Origin: Gammaproteobacteria bacterium
GTDB taxonomy: Bacteria > Pseudomonadota > Gammaproteobacteria > SZUA-140
Length of the DNA stretch: 36,029 nucleotides
Assembly: GCA_003230085.1 (NCBI GenBank)
Contig: QIGV01000038.1
Location: 1 to 36,029, forward strand
Direction of reading: 5' to 3'
Both the position numbers and the translations under genes were made by a program. Under the pieces are notes generated by a model. The model was not told where the DNA came from, ran no database searches, and saw only the letters and a list, made by a program, of their open reading frames with translations. This document shows, in pieces, positions 10,627 through 19,914 of this stretch (position 1 is the first letter of the stretch; the number at the start of each line of letters is the position of its first letter).

Positions 10627-11408
10627 TCGACTTATTACTCGGTCTGGGCCAGACATTGTTGCTGACGATGAAAGACGTGGCGCCGATCGTGGGTGTGCTC
10701 GTTGGTTTTCAGGTGCTGGTATTGCGCCGCCCGATACCTAATTTGCGCCGTGTATTGATTGGTTTTCTCTACGTCCTGGCCGGCCTGGCGCTGTTTCTGG
10801 AGGGGTTGGACATGTCCCTGTTTACGCTGGGAAAATTAATGGCCGAGCAACTGACCAACCCGGAGTTCATCCATGGCAACCTGCATGATCCACTGCGTCT
10901 GCTGCACTGGTCGGATTATTTCTGGGTATATGTGTTTGCTGCAGCAATTGGATTTGCTGCCACCCTGGCCGAGCCGGCATTGATCGCTGTGGCCATGCAG
11001 GCCAATACCGTGTCCGGGGGGGCTATCAGCGTTTGGGGTTTACGCGTTGCAGTGGCCCTGGGCGCTGCTACCGGGGTGGCGCTGGGGGCATTCCGCATCA
11101 TTACCGGGACACCACTTTTTTATTACATGATCGCCGGCTATCTGATTGTTATTGTGCAGACCCTGTTTGCCCAGCGGATGATCATCCCCCTGGCCTATGA
11201 TTCCGGGGGAGTGACCACATCGACAGTGACTGTGCCACTGGTGGCGGCTTTGGGAATGGGGCTGGCGAGTACGGTCCCGGGGCGTAGTGTACTCATAGAC
11301 GGTTTCGGCATGATTGCCTTAGCCGCCCTGTTCCCAATTATCACTGTGATGGCTTATGCGCAACTAAGCGTTTTGGTTGCCAGGTGGTCAAAGAGAGGCA
11401 AGGTTTAG
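10623..11408 (+). CDS. DUF1538 family integral membrane protein (second of pair)
   Basis: ATGA overlap with previous gene; [12 protein letters not shown] and [29 protein letters not shown] parallel the first paralogue. Confidence 0.87.
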   Translation: MIDLLLGLGQTLLLTMKDVAPIVGVLVGFQVLVLRRPIPNLRRVLIGFLYVLAGLALFLEGLDMSLFTLGKLMAEQLTNPEFIHGNLHDPLRLLHWSDYFWVYVFAAAIGFAATLAEPALIAVAMQANTVSGGAISVWGLRVAVALGAATGVALGAFRIITGTPLFYYMIAGYLIVIVQTLFAQRMIIPLAYDSGGVTTSTVTVPLVAALGMGLASTVPGRSVLIDGFGMIALAALFPIITVMAYAQLSVLVARWSKRGKV

Positions 11409-11445
11409 TAATCAGTGTTTCCGATAGAGTGAGGAGGAGATTGAT

Positions 11446-11796
11446 ATGCATTTTAAATTATTAATTGCGCTCGTGGAGGATAGCAAGACCGATGTTGTTG
11501 TGGATGCCGCAAGAAAGGCAGGTGCTACAGGTGCGACGGTTTTGAACTCTGCGAGAGGAGCGGGTCTTGAGGCGAGCAAAACTTTTTTCGGATTGAGTCT
11601 TGAAACTCAGCGTGACATGATCATATTTGTCGTCGAGGAGCATCTCAGTCGGACAATTCTGGAAACCATCGAGGCAGTAGGTAAGTTTGATGCTTCGCAT
11701 GGTTCCGGTATCGCTTTTCAGATTGATGTTGAAGATGCGGTAGGCTTGTCGCACCAGGCACAGTGTCTATCGCAAGTTGTGGAGAAAGAGATATGA
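11446..11796 (+). CDS. PII-like (P-II family) regulatory protein, divergent T-loop
   Basis: GAGGAGA upstream of ATG; ferredoxin-like HFKLLIALVEDSKTDVVVDAARKAGATGATVLNSARGAG...EEHLSRTILETIEAVGKFD...GSGIAFQIDVEDAVGL pattern. Confidence 0.78.
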   Translation: MHFKLLIALVEDSKTDVVVDAARKAGATGATVLNSARGAGLEASKTFFGLSLETQRDMIIFVVEEHLSRTILETIEAVGKFDASHGSGIAFQIDVEDAVGLSHQAQCLSQVVEKEI

Positions 11797-12203
11797 ATAA
11801 AGGCCTGATAATACGCGTTCGTGAAGTAATGAAAACAGAGTTTGATATTGTCGATGGAATGGATACCGTCGCAAATGCCTTATGTACTATGCGACATGTG
11901 GAAACCAAGACTCTGATCGTAAAAAAGCGTCATGAAGATGATGAATACGGCATGCTGTTGGTATCCGATATTGCCCGTCATGTCCTGGCAATGGATCGCG
12001 CACCGGAACGAGTCAATGTCTATGAAATTATGACCAAACCAGTGTTAACCGTTGCTCCCGAAATGGATGTTCGTTATTGCGCCCGTCTCTTTACCCAGTT
12101 TCACCTGTCGCGCGCGCCAGTCATCGAGAACCGTGAGATCATCGGCATTATTAGTCTTACTGACATCGCGTTGCGCGGACTGTGTAAGGTGCCTGTGGGT
12201 TGA
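11793..12203 (+). CDS. CBS-domain protein
   Basis: ATGA overlap with PII-like stop; VREVMKTEFDIVDGMDTVANALCTM and YEIMTKPVLTVAPEMDVRYCARLFTQFHLSRAPVIENREIIGIISLTDIA are paired CBS motifs. Confidence 0.88.
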   Translation: MNKGLIIRVREVMKTEFDIVDGMDTVANALCTMRHVETKTLIVKKRHEDDEYGMLLVSDIARHVLAMDRAPERVNVYEIMTKPVLTVAPEMDVRYCARLFTQFHLSRAPVIENREIIGIISLTDIALRGLCKVPVG

Positions 12204-12236
12204 GGCGACAGATGTATAATACAGGGGAGGATTGAG

Positions 12237-13703
12237 ATGGAAATGGCCCATATTTTAATTATGGTGATGGGCTGGCTGGCAGGCCTGGCGATGCTGGCAC
12301 TGCTCATCCTGTTTATACAGGATCTCTTCCAGAAAGAGCATGCCGTACGGCGCAATTTTCCGGTAATCGGAAGATTACGTTATTTTCTTGAAAGTCAGGG
12401 GGAGTATTTCCGCCAATACTTTTTTGCGGATGACCGTGAGGAATTACCGTTCAACCGTGCAACCCGTACCTGGGTATACCGAACAGCAAAAAATATGGTC
12501 GGGACAATTGGTTTTGGCTCTACCAATGATCTGCGTGAACCTGGTTCCATTATCTTTATTAACTCCCCTTACCCCATGCTGGAGGATGAGTGTGAGCCTA
12601 CCCCGCCGTTGGTTATTGGTCCCCACTGCCGGAAACCGTTTGAGGCGCACCATATCGTCAATATTTCCGGCATGAGTTTCGGCGCCCTTTCGAAGCCAGC
12701 GGTGCGTGCCCTGTCACTGGGCGCGGCAAAGGCGAGTGTCTGGCTCAATACTGGTGAGGGGGGGCTGTCTCCTTACCACCTGGAGGGGCAGTGTGATCTG
12801 GTTTATCAGATTGGTACGGCAAAGTATGGTGTCCGTGATGCGGACGGTCGGCTTGACGATACAAAACTGTGCGATGTCGCCCGCCATGTCAGGGCTTTTG
12901 AGATCAAGCTGGCGCAGGGGGCGAAACCCGGTAAAGGGGGTATATTACCTGCGATTAAAGTTAGTGATGAAATTGCCAGGATTCGGGGTATACCTGTTGG
13001 TGTTGCCTCGGTTAGCCCCAATCGTCATATTGAGATCAAGGTGCCTGATGATCTACTGGATATGATTCATCATATTCGTGAATTAACCGGGTTGCCGGTT
13101 GGTATCAAGACTGTGATTGGCAGTCCTGTCTACCCTCGTCAGCTGTGTGATGCAATCTTGCGCAGAGGTGAGGAGAGTGCACCCGATTTTATCACCGTGG
13201 ATGGTGGGGAAGGTGGATCAGGCGCTGCTCCCCAGGTTCTGGCTGACCATGTCGGTCTGCCACTGACAGAATCGCTACCCATTCTAATCAATGTATTACA
13301 CGAAGCCGGGTTACGCGAGCGCATCCGGGTTGTTGCATCGGGTAAGTTGGTGACGTCGGCAAAGGTGGCATGGGCTTTGTGTGTGGGCGCGGATTTTGCC
13401 GTAACAGCACGCGGATTCATGTTTGCGCTGGGCTGTATCCAATCCATGCAATGCCATCTGGATACCTGCCCAACCGGGGTGACGACACATAATAAAAGGC
13501 TGCAAAAGGGATTGGTGATCAGCGATAAAGTGAATCGCGTCGCCAATTATGCACGCTGTCTCAATCATGACGTGGATGTTCTGGCTCATTCCTGCGGGCT
13601 GCGCAACGCGCGCCAGTTTCGCCGCCATCATGCACGGATTGTTCGCGCAGCAGGGTATAGCGTGCCACTTGATGAGCTCTATCCCTATCATGATTCTGCT
13701 TGA
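12237..13703 (+). CDS. FMN-binding glutamate synthase family protein with N-terminal transmembrane segment
   Basis: GEGGLSPYHLEGQCDLVYQIGTAKYGVRD, ITVDGGEGGSGAAPQVLADHVGLPL, CIQSMQCHLDTCPTGVTTHNKRLQKGL; N-terminal ILIMVMGWLAGLAMLALLILFI. Confidence 0.92.
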   Translation: MEMAHILIMVMGWLAGLAMLALLILFIQDLFQKEHAVRRNFPVIGRLRYFLESQGEYFRQYFFADDREELPFNRATRTWVYRTAKNMVGTIGFGSTNDLREPGSIIFINSPYPMLEDECEPTPPLVIGPHCRKPFEAHHIVNISGMSFGALSKPAVRALSLGAAKASVWLNTGEGGLSPYHLEGQCDLVYQIGTAKYGVRDADGRLDDTKLCDVARHVRAFEIKLAQGAKPGKGGILPAIKVSDEIARIRGIPVGVASVSPNRHIEIKVPDDLLDMIHHIRELTGLPVGIKTVIGSPVYPRQLCDAILRRGEESAPDFITVDGGEGGSGAAPQVLADHVGLPLTESLPILINVLHEAGLRERIRVVASGKLVTSAKVAWALCVGADFAVTARGFMFALGCIQSMQCHLDTCPTGVTTHNKRLQKGLVISDKVNRVANYARCLNHDVDVLAHSCGLRNARQFRRHHARIVRAAGYSVPLDELYPYHDSA

Positions 13704-13724
13704 ATATCTCTAGAGCGCCCATAT
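13699..13724 (+). promoter_or_regulatory. Candidate sigma-32 heat-shock promoter for clpB
   Basis: CTTGAAT - 11 bp - GCCCATAT, close to CTTGAAA/CCCCATNT, about 70 bp upstream of clpB ATG. Confidence 0.6.
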
Positions 13725-13791
13725 ATCTTTATATATCAGATCAATTCAAGCTATCAGCACTGTCATAACAGGCGCTTGAGAGGAATTAAAT

Positions 13792-16389
13792 ATGCGAATG
13801 GACAAGTTGACAAGTAAGTTTCAGATGGCGCTGGCGGATGCCCAGAGTCTGGCGGTAGGGCGTGATCATCAGTTTATTGAACCACTCCATTTGATGATTG
13901 CCATGCTGGACCAGCAGGGTGGGTCGATCCGTCACCTGATGAACCAGGCCGATATCAATGCCAATAGTTTGCGTTCTCAGTTGGGAGATGCGCTGGATCA
14001 TCTGCCGAAAGTTGAGGGTATAGCTGGCGATGTCCATCTCTCCAATGACCTGGGGCGGCTCCTCAATGTGACTGACAAACTGGCACAGCAGCGCAAGGAT
14101 CAATATATTTCCAGCGAACTGTTTGTGTTGGCAGCCCTGGAAGACAAGGGGTCGCTGGGCAACCTGTTGCGCAAGGCAGGTGCCGCCAAAGGCGGGCTTG
14201 AAAAGGCAATCGAGAAAATGCGTGGTGGGCAGCAAGTGGATGATCCCAATGCCGAGGATCAGCGCCAGGCGCTCGACAAATATACCATTGACCTGACTGA
14301 GCGTGCTGAGCAGGGCAAGCTGGATCCGGTGATTGGCCGTGACGATGAAATTCGCCGCACCATCCAGGTGTTGCAACGCCGCACCAAAAATAATCCGGTA
14401 CTCATTGGAGAGCCGGGTGTCGGAAAGACGGCTATTGTCGAAGGTCTGGCGCAACGCATTGTCAATGGAGAAGTACCTGAGGGCCTGAAAGGCAAGCGCC
14501 TGTTGTCGCTTGATATGGGCGCGCTGATTGCTGGCGCCAAGTTTCGTGGTGAGTTCGAAGAACGCCTTAAGGCCGTACTGAATGATCTGGTCAAGCAGGA
14601 AGGCATGATTATTCTGTTTATCGATGAATTGCATACCATGGTCGGCGCCGGGAAGGCGGAAGGTGCGATGGATGCCGGTAATATGCTGAAACCCGCCCTG
14701 GCCAGGGGAGAACTGCATTGTGTGGGCGCGACCACCCTGAATGAGTATCGCCAGTATGTGGAAAAAGATGCTGCCCTGGAGCGCCGTTTTCAGAAGGTGT
14801 TGGTCGGAGAGCCATCGGTTGAGGACACCATTGCTATTCTTCGTGGCCTGAAAGAAAAATACGAAGTACATCACGGTGTGGATATCGTGGATCCGGCGAT
14901 TGTTGCGGCGGCCACGTTGTCTCATCGCTATATCAGTGACCGTAAATTACCGGACAAGGCGATCGACCTGATCGACGAAGCGGGCAGCCGTATTCGTATC
15001 GAAATCGATTCCAAGCCGGAACAGATGGACCGACTTGAGCGGCGTCTGATCCAGCTCAAGATTGAGCGCGAGGCGCTCAAAAAGGAGTCCGACGAGGCTT
15101 CAAAAAAACGTCTGGAAAGTCTGCAAGGGGAAATTCAACAGCTGGAACGTGAGTTCTCAGACCTTGAGGAAATCTGGAAAGCGGAGAAGATCGCACTGCA
15201 AGGTACGCAACAGATCAAGGAAGAGCTTGATCGGGTACGGATTGAGCTGGAAACAGCGCGCCGGGCAAGTGATCTGGCCCGTATGTCGGAATTACAGTAT
15301 GGCCGGATTCCCGAGCTTGAAAAGCAGCTGGAGAAGGCTGCCCAGGCCGAAACCCAGGAAATGACTCTGCTGCGCAACAAAGTTACCGAGGAGGAGATCG
15401 CCGAGGTAGTGTCCAAATGGACCGGAATTCCAGTTTCCAAGATGCTGGAAGGGGAACGCGACAAGTTGTTGCGCATGGAAGAGGTTTTGCAGCAACGCGT
15501 AGTAGGTCAGAGAGAAGCGATCCAGGCGGTATCCAATGCCATACGCCGCGCCCGCGCCGGTCTTTCTGACCCGCACCGGCCCTATGGCTCATTTCTGTTT
15601 CTGGGACCGACGGGCGTTGGGAAAACTGAACTGACCAAGGCCTTGTCGAACTTTCTCTTCGATACCGAGGAAGCGATGGTACGCATCGATATGTCTGAAT
15701 TTATGGAAAGGCACTCGGTGGCAAGACTGATCGGTGCTCCACCAGGCTATGTTGGCTATGAGGAAGGTGGCTATCTCACCGAGGCAGTGCGCCGAAAACC
15801 CTATTCGGTCATCCTGCTGGATGAAGTTGAGAAGGCACACCCTGATGTTTTTAACGTGCTGTTGCAGGTGCTCGATGATGGACGTCTCACCGATGGCCAT
15901 GGCCGCACCGTGGATTTCCGTAATACGGTGATCGTGATGACCTCGAACCTGGGTTCGCAGGTGATCCAGGAAATCGCCGGGGAGGAAAATTATCCGGCCA
16001 TGAAGGCCGCAGTGATGGAGATCGTGGGTACGCACTTCCGACCAGAATTTATTAACCGCATCGACGAAACGGTGGTATTCCATCCGCTGGGCCGAGAGCA
16101 GATTCGTTGCATCGCTCGGATACAGATTGAGTATCTGCGGGGGCGCCTGCAGGATCGGGGGATGGATCTCACACTGAGTGATGCCGCATTGGACAAGTTG
16201 GGCGAGGCCGGATTTGATCCTGTCTATGGCGCCCGGCCCTTGAAGCGTGCGATACAGGAGAAACTCGAGAATCCACTGGCCCAGGAGATTCTTGCCGGTC
16301 GCTATGGTGAGAATGATGCGATTGAGGTGGATGTGGAAGGCGAAGAGTTGGTTTTTAAGAAAGGTGTTACAACAGCATCTACTGCATAA
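13792..16389 (+). CDS. clpB: ATP-dependent disaggregase ClpB
   Basis: Two AAA+ modules ([37 protein letters not shown]), middle coiled coil, N-domain [18 protein letters not shown]. Confidence 0.97.
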   Translation: MRMDKLTSKFQMALADAQSLAVGRDHQFIEPLHLMIAMLDQQGGSIRHLMNQADINANSLRSQLGDALDHLPKVEGIAGDVHLSNDLGRLLNVTDKLAQQRKDQYISSELFVLAALEDKGSLGNLLRKAGAAKGGLEKAIEKMRGGQQVDDPNAEDQRQALDKYTIDLTERAEQGKLDPVIGRDDEIRRTIQVLQRRTKNNPVLIGEPGVGKTAIVEGLAQRIVNGEVPEGLKGKRLLSLDMGALIAGAKFRGEFEERLKAVLNDLVKQEGMIILFIDELHTMVGAGKAEGAMDAGNMLKPALARGELHCVGATTLNEYRQYVEKDAALERRFQKVLVGEPSVEDTIAILRGLKEKYEVHHGVDIVDPAIVAAATLSHRYISDRKLPDKAIDLIDEAGSRIRIEIDSKPEQMDRLERRLIQLKIEREALKKESDEASKKRLESLQGEIQQLEREFSDLEEIWKAEKIALQGTQQIKEELDRVRIELETARRASDLARMSELQYGRIPELEKQLEKAAQAETQEMTLLRNKVTEEEIAEVVSKWTGIPVSKMLEGERDKLLRMEEVLQQRVVGQREAIQAVSNAIRRARAGLSDPHRPYGSFLFLGPTGVGKTELTKALSNFLFDTEEAMVRIDMSEFMERHSVARLIGAPPGYVGYEEGGYLTEAVRRKPYSVILLDEVEKAHPDVFNVLLQVLDDGRLTDGHGRTVDFRNTVIVMTSNLGSQVIQEIAGEENYPAMKAAVMEIVGTHFRPEFINRIDETVVFHPLGREQIRCIARIQIEYLRGRLQDRGMDLTLSDAALDKLGEAGFDPVYGARPLKRAIQEKLENPLAQEILAGRYGENDAIEVDVEGEELVFKKGVTTASTA

Positions 16390-16552
16390 TTGGACCGTTG
16401 TTGAGACAGGGAGCAGCTGGAATGGTGCTGACTGAGCTTTGAAATAAAACCACGCCTGAATGACGAGGTTTATGGCTGATTTTTCTAAAGTATGTTGCCA
16501 TTCGTGACCAGGTTGGTGTTGGCCAACTTCATGTGAATTTTGTCAATTGACG

Positions 16553-16837
16553 TTACAGAAATTGTACGCCCAGATGGTAGTCCTTCGATAATTTGCGTAC
16601 CCAACGCACCACACAGTTTTTCTGTGTATTCAATTCAGGGTGGCCTTTTAGACTGAGCAATTCATTGATGCTGTGTGGACTCTCAACCAGGAGGCCGGCG
16701 CCACCGACGCCGAGATCAAGAATAGTGCCGGCAAATGGTTCGTCCGGGTTTTTATATGCTCGGTCGGACGCTTTTTTATGATAGGAAATTTCGAGCTTTT
16801 TAGTCGTTCGCGGTGTTTTTCTCAATTCGATGCGCAT
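16553..16837 (-). CDS. PilZ domain protein
   Basis: RKTPRTTKKLEISYHKK...FAGTILDLGVGGAGLLVESP...VRWVRKLSKDYHLGVQF matches the PilZ pattern (R-x5-R-like start, D/NxSxxG-like LDLGVGGAG). Confidence 0.8.
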   Translation of the reverse strand: MRIELRKTPRTTKKLEISYHKKASDRAYKNPDEPFAGTILDLGVGGAGLLVESPHSINELLSLKGHPELNTQKNCVVRWVRKLSKDYHLGVQFL

Positions 16838-16926
16838 ATCCCGTTTCCTTATTATTTCTTGTGGGGATATTATAACATCATCATTATGATGATTTATATA
16901 TTCAATTATAACAATAAGTTAACATC

Positions 16927-19731
16927 CTATTTCGACTGAAGGATCTGTCTTAACACATAGCACAGGATACCTCCATGTTTGAAGTATTCCACTTCATTTG
17001 GGGTGTCGATGCGGGTCAGTACGGTGAATGTTTTTATTTTGCCATCCGGGCCTGTTGCCTTTACTTCCAGCAGGCTTTGGGGGGCAATGTCTGACATGCC
17101 TGAAATCGTGTAACTTTCCTCACCTGTGAGACCCAGACTGGCGCAACCATCATCGGCCATGAATTGCAGGGGCAGGATCCCCATACCGAGCAGATTGGAA
17201 CGGTGAATGCGCTCGAAACTTTCAGCAATCACAGCCCGGATGCCCAGCAACTTAGGACCTTTGGCGGCCCAGTCGCGAGAAGACCCGGTACCGTATTCCT
17301 TACCGGCTATGACAATCAGCGGTACATTTTCCTGGTGATACTGCATGGCAGCGTCGTATATGGAGGTCTGCTGTTTGTCAGGAAAATGCAGGGTGATGCC
17401 GCCTTCAGTACCGGGTGCCAGTTGATTCCTGAGCCTTATGTTAGCAAAGGTGCCGCGCACCATGACTTCGTGATTGCCGCGTCTTGACCCATAGGAATTA
17501 AAGTCCTTGGAGGCAACACCCTGGGCGTTCAAATAATGGCCTGCCGGCCCGTCTTCTGCAATCGAGCCGGCTGGAGAAATATGATCTGTGGTGACAGAAT
17601 CACCAAGCAAGGCTAGTACACGGGCGTCATTAATGGGTTGTACAGGTTCCAGCTCGACCTTCATATTCTTGAAGAATGGTGGCTCTTTGATATAAGTGGA
17701 TTTTTCATCCCACTGGAATAGTTCACCGGGCGGTATATCGAGTTCATTCCATTCGTGACTGCCATTGAAGATATTGGCATAGTTGCAGCGGAACTGTGAC
17801 GACAGCACATGTTGACTGACAGCCGCATCGATTTCATCCTGCTCGGGCCAAATATCTTTCAAAAAGATATAGTCACCATTGGGGTCGATCCCCAGCGGGT
17901 CGCTGCTAAGATCCACATTGAGGTTTCCGGCCAGTGCATAAGCAATCACCAGGGGCGGGGAGGCCAGATAATTTGCTCGTACATGCGCATTGACCCGGCC
18001 CTCAAAATTACGATTCCCGGACAGTACCGAGGCGACGGCGAGATCACCCTCATGGATCGCTTTGACAATATGTTCGCTGAGTGGCCCGCTGTTGCCGATG
18101 CAAGTCGTACAGCCGTAGCCCACCAGATGAAATCCCAGTCCTTCCATGAAGGGCATCAATCCGGCAGCGGTCAGGTAATCGGTAACGACCTTGGAGCCGG
18201 GCGCCAGGCTTGTTTTAACCCAGGGTTTGCTCTTCAGTCCGCGCTGGATGGCATTACGTGCCAGTAACCCGGCGGTTAGCATCACCGTCGGGTTGGAGGT
18301 GTTGGTGCAGCTGGTGATGGCCGCGATAACGACAGAGCCGTGACATAGATTATAGGAAATGCCGTCCGGATTTCTGATCGGTACACTGGCACCATACAAA
18401 TCAAGGTCTTCATCGGGGTGGGTTTTGGCCAGTTCTGGCGCGGTCATCATGGGGCTGCCACCCTCGCCCAGCCAGTCAGTCAGGGCATTGAGTTCGATGT
18501 GATTGCTTTCATCTTTAAGTTGTTTGACAAGGGCGGTACGGAAGGATGTGCGCACCTCGGATAGGCGTACCCTGTCCTGAGGTCGGCTGGGGCCAGCCAG
18601 GCAGGGTTCGACCTGGCCCAGGTCAAACTCAATGATGGATGAGTAGCGGGGCTCCTCGTTATGGGGTGAATACCACATGGACTGAGTTTTATAGTATTCC
18701 TCAACCAATGGTGCGATGTCTTCACGACCTGTCAAATGTAGATATTCAGTGGTTTTTTCATCAACGGGGAAAAAGCCACAAGTCGCGCCATACTCCGGCG
18801 CCATATTAGCGATGGTGGCGCGATCCGCCAGACTGAGATAACTGATGCCAGGGCCCATAAATTCGACAAATTTCCCCACTACGCCCTGGCGGCGTAATAT
18901 TTCGGTAATGGTGAGTACCAGATCCGTGGACGTGGTGCCGGGCGCGGTTTGACCGGTTAGCTTGAATCCCACCACCTGCGGTATCAATAGGGAGGAGGGT
19001 TGCCCTAACAGGGCCGCTTCTGCTTCGATCCCGCCGACACCCCAGCCCAGGACACCCAGGCCGTTGATCATAGTGGTATGAGAGTCGGTGCCGATGACGG
19101 TATCCGGGTAGATCCACATACCGTCTTTGGATTGGGAAACCATTGCAACCCGCGCCAAATATTCCAGGTTGATCTGGTGTACGATGCCGCTATCCGGTGG
19201 GACAACCCGGAAGTTGTCGAACGCATTTTGTCCCCAGCGCAGAAACTGATAGCGTTCCCGGTTACGCTCCAGCTCGCAAATGGCGTTAACACGAAAGGCC
19301 ACCGAGCTGCCATAGCGGTCCACCTGTACAGAATGATCAACGACCAGATCGGCTGGCGTAAAAGGATTAATTTTGCTGGCGTCACCACCCATTTTTTTCA
19401 GGGCGGCGCGCATAGCCGCCAAGTCAGCGACCGCTGGCACACCGGTAAAGTCCTGCAATAGCACCCGGGACGGCATAAAAAATATTTCCTTGGCCGGCGC
19501 AGCCTGGGGATCCCATTTGATCAGCGCCTCGATATCCTCTTTTTTGACTGAGAGGCCATCTTCGTGGCGCAGTAGATTTTCCAGGAGTACCCGATGGGTA
19601 TAGGGTAGGGTCGTTTTCTCACCTTCAATAGCTGCGTGGAGTAACGGCAGTGAGTAATATTGATATACCACATGATTGATCGTGAGGCTGGATCTTGTTT
19701 TAAAGCTGTCTGGATTGCTAATCGTCATCAA
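16927..19731 (-). CDS. acnA: Aconitate hydratase A
   Basis: VLLQDFTGVPAVADLAAMR, TVIGTDSHTTMINGLGVLGWGVGGIEAEA, ITSCTNTSNP, KEYGTGSSRDWAAKGPKLLG. Confidence 0.97.
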   Translation of the reverse strand: MMTISNPDSFKTRSSLTINHVVYQYYSLPLLHAAIEGEKTTLPYTHRVLLENLLRHEDGLSVKKEDIEALIKWDPQAAPAKEIFFMPSRVLLQDFTGVPAVADLAAMRAALKKMGGDASKINPFTPADLVVDHSVQVDRYGSSVAFRVNAICELERNRERYQFLRWGQNAFDNFRVVPPDSGIVHQINLEYLARVAMVSQSKDGMWIYPDTVIGTDSHTTMINGLGVLGWGVGGIEAEAALLGQPSSLLIPQVVGFKLTGQTAPGTTSTDLVLTITEILRRQGVVGKFVEFMGPGISYLSLADRATIANMAPEYGATCGFFPVDEKTTEYLHLTGREDIAPLVEEYYKTQSMWYSPHNEEPRYSSIIEFDLGQVEPCLAGPSRPQDRVRLSEVRTSFRTALVKQLKDESNHIELNALTDWLGEGGSPMMTAPELAKTHPDEDLDLYGASVPIRNPDGISYNLCHGSVVIAAITSCTNTSNPTVMLTAGLLARNAIQRGLKSKPWVKTSLAPGSKVVTDYLTAAGLMPFMEGLGFHLVGYGCTTCIGNSGPLSEHIVKAIHEGDLAVASVLSGNRNFEGRVNAHVRANYLASPPLVIAYALAGNLNVDLSSDPLGIDPNGDYIFLKDIWPEQDEIDAAVSQHVLSSQFRCNYANIFNGSHEWNELDIPPGELFQWDEKSTYIKEPPFFKNMKVELEPVQPINDARVLALLGDSVTTDHISPAGSIAEDGPAGHYLNAQGVASKDFNSYGSRRGNHEVMVRGTFANIRLRNQLAPGTEGGITLHFPDKQQTSIYDAAMQYHQENVPLIVIAGKEYGTGSSRDWAAKGPKLLGIRAVIAESFERIHRSNLLGMGILPLQFMADDGCASLGLTGEESYTISGMSDIAPQSLLEVKATGPDGKIKTFTVLTRIDTPNEVEYFKHGGILCYVLRQILQSK

Positions 19732-19756
19732 ATTGGTCCGTAAATTTATGTATTAT

Positions 19757-19770
19757 AAAGGTTAACCTTT
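19757..19770. promoter_or_regulatory. Perfect 14-bp palindrome AAAGGTTAACCTTT in acnA upstream region
   Basis: Perfect self-complementary 14-mer 26 bp upstream of the acnA start; minus strand has TATAAT overlapping its downstream edge. Confidence 0.4.
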
Positions 19771-19914
19771 TATCATAGATTAAGGGAAGCTCGGTGATTA
19801 TACCTGACAGCGCCGCTATGTCAGTGGATTACCTTGGGAATTCCCCTCACCTGGCGCAGGATTTTCCTACTGCTAAGGTATGATTTATACCGATATGTTG
19901 CAAGGAAACCAACT

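Noticed and set aside
13786-14925. 379-aa minus-strand ORF opposite clpB
   Set aside because: Shadow frame antisense to a strongly conserved ClpB coding region; composition (His/Gln/Leu-rich) is typical of antisense frames.
15589-16083. 164-aa minus-strand ORF within clpB
   Set aside because: Antisense shadow of ClpB second AAA+ domain; no independent start context.
16877-16893. Palindrome ATCATCATTATGATGAT between acnA and the PilZ gene
   Set aside because: AT-rich 8-bp arms in a low-complexity region; could be an operator but too weak to support on its own.
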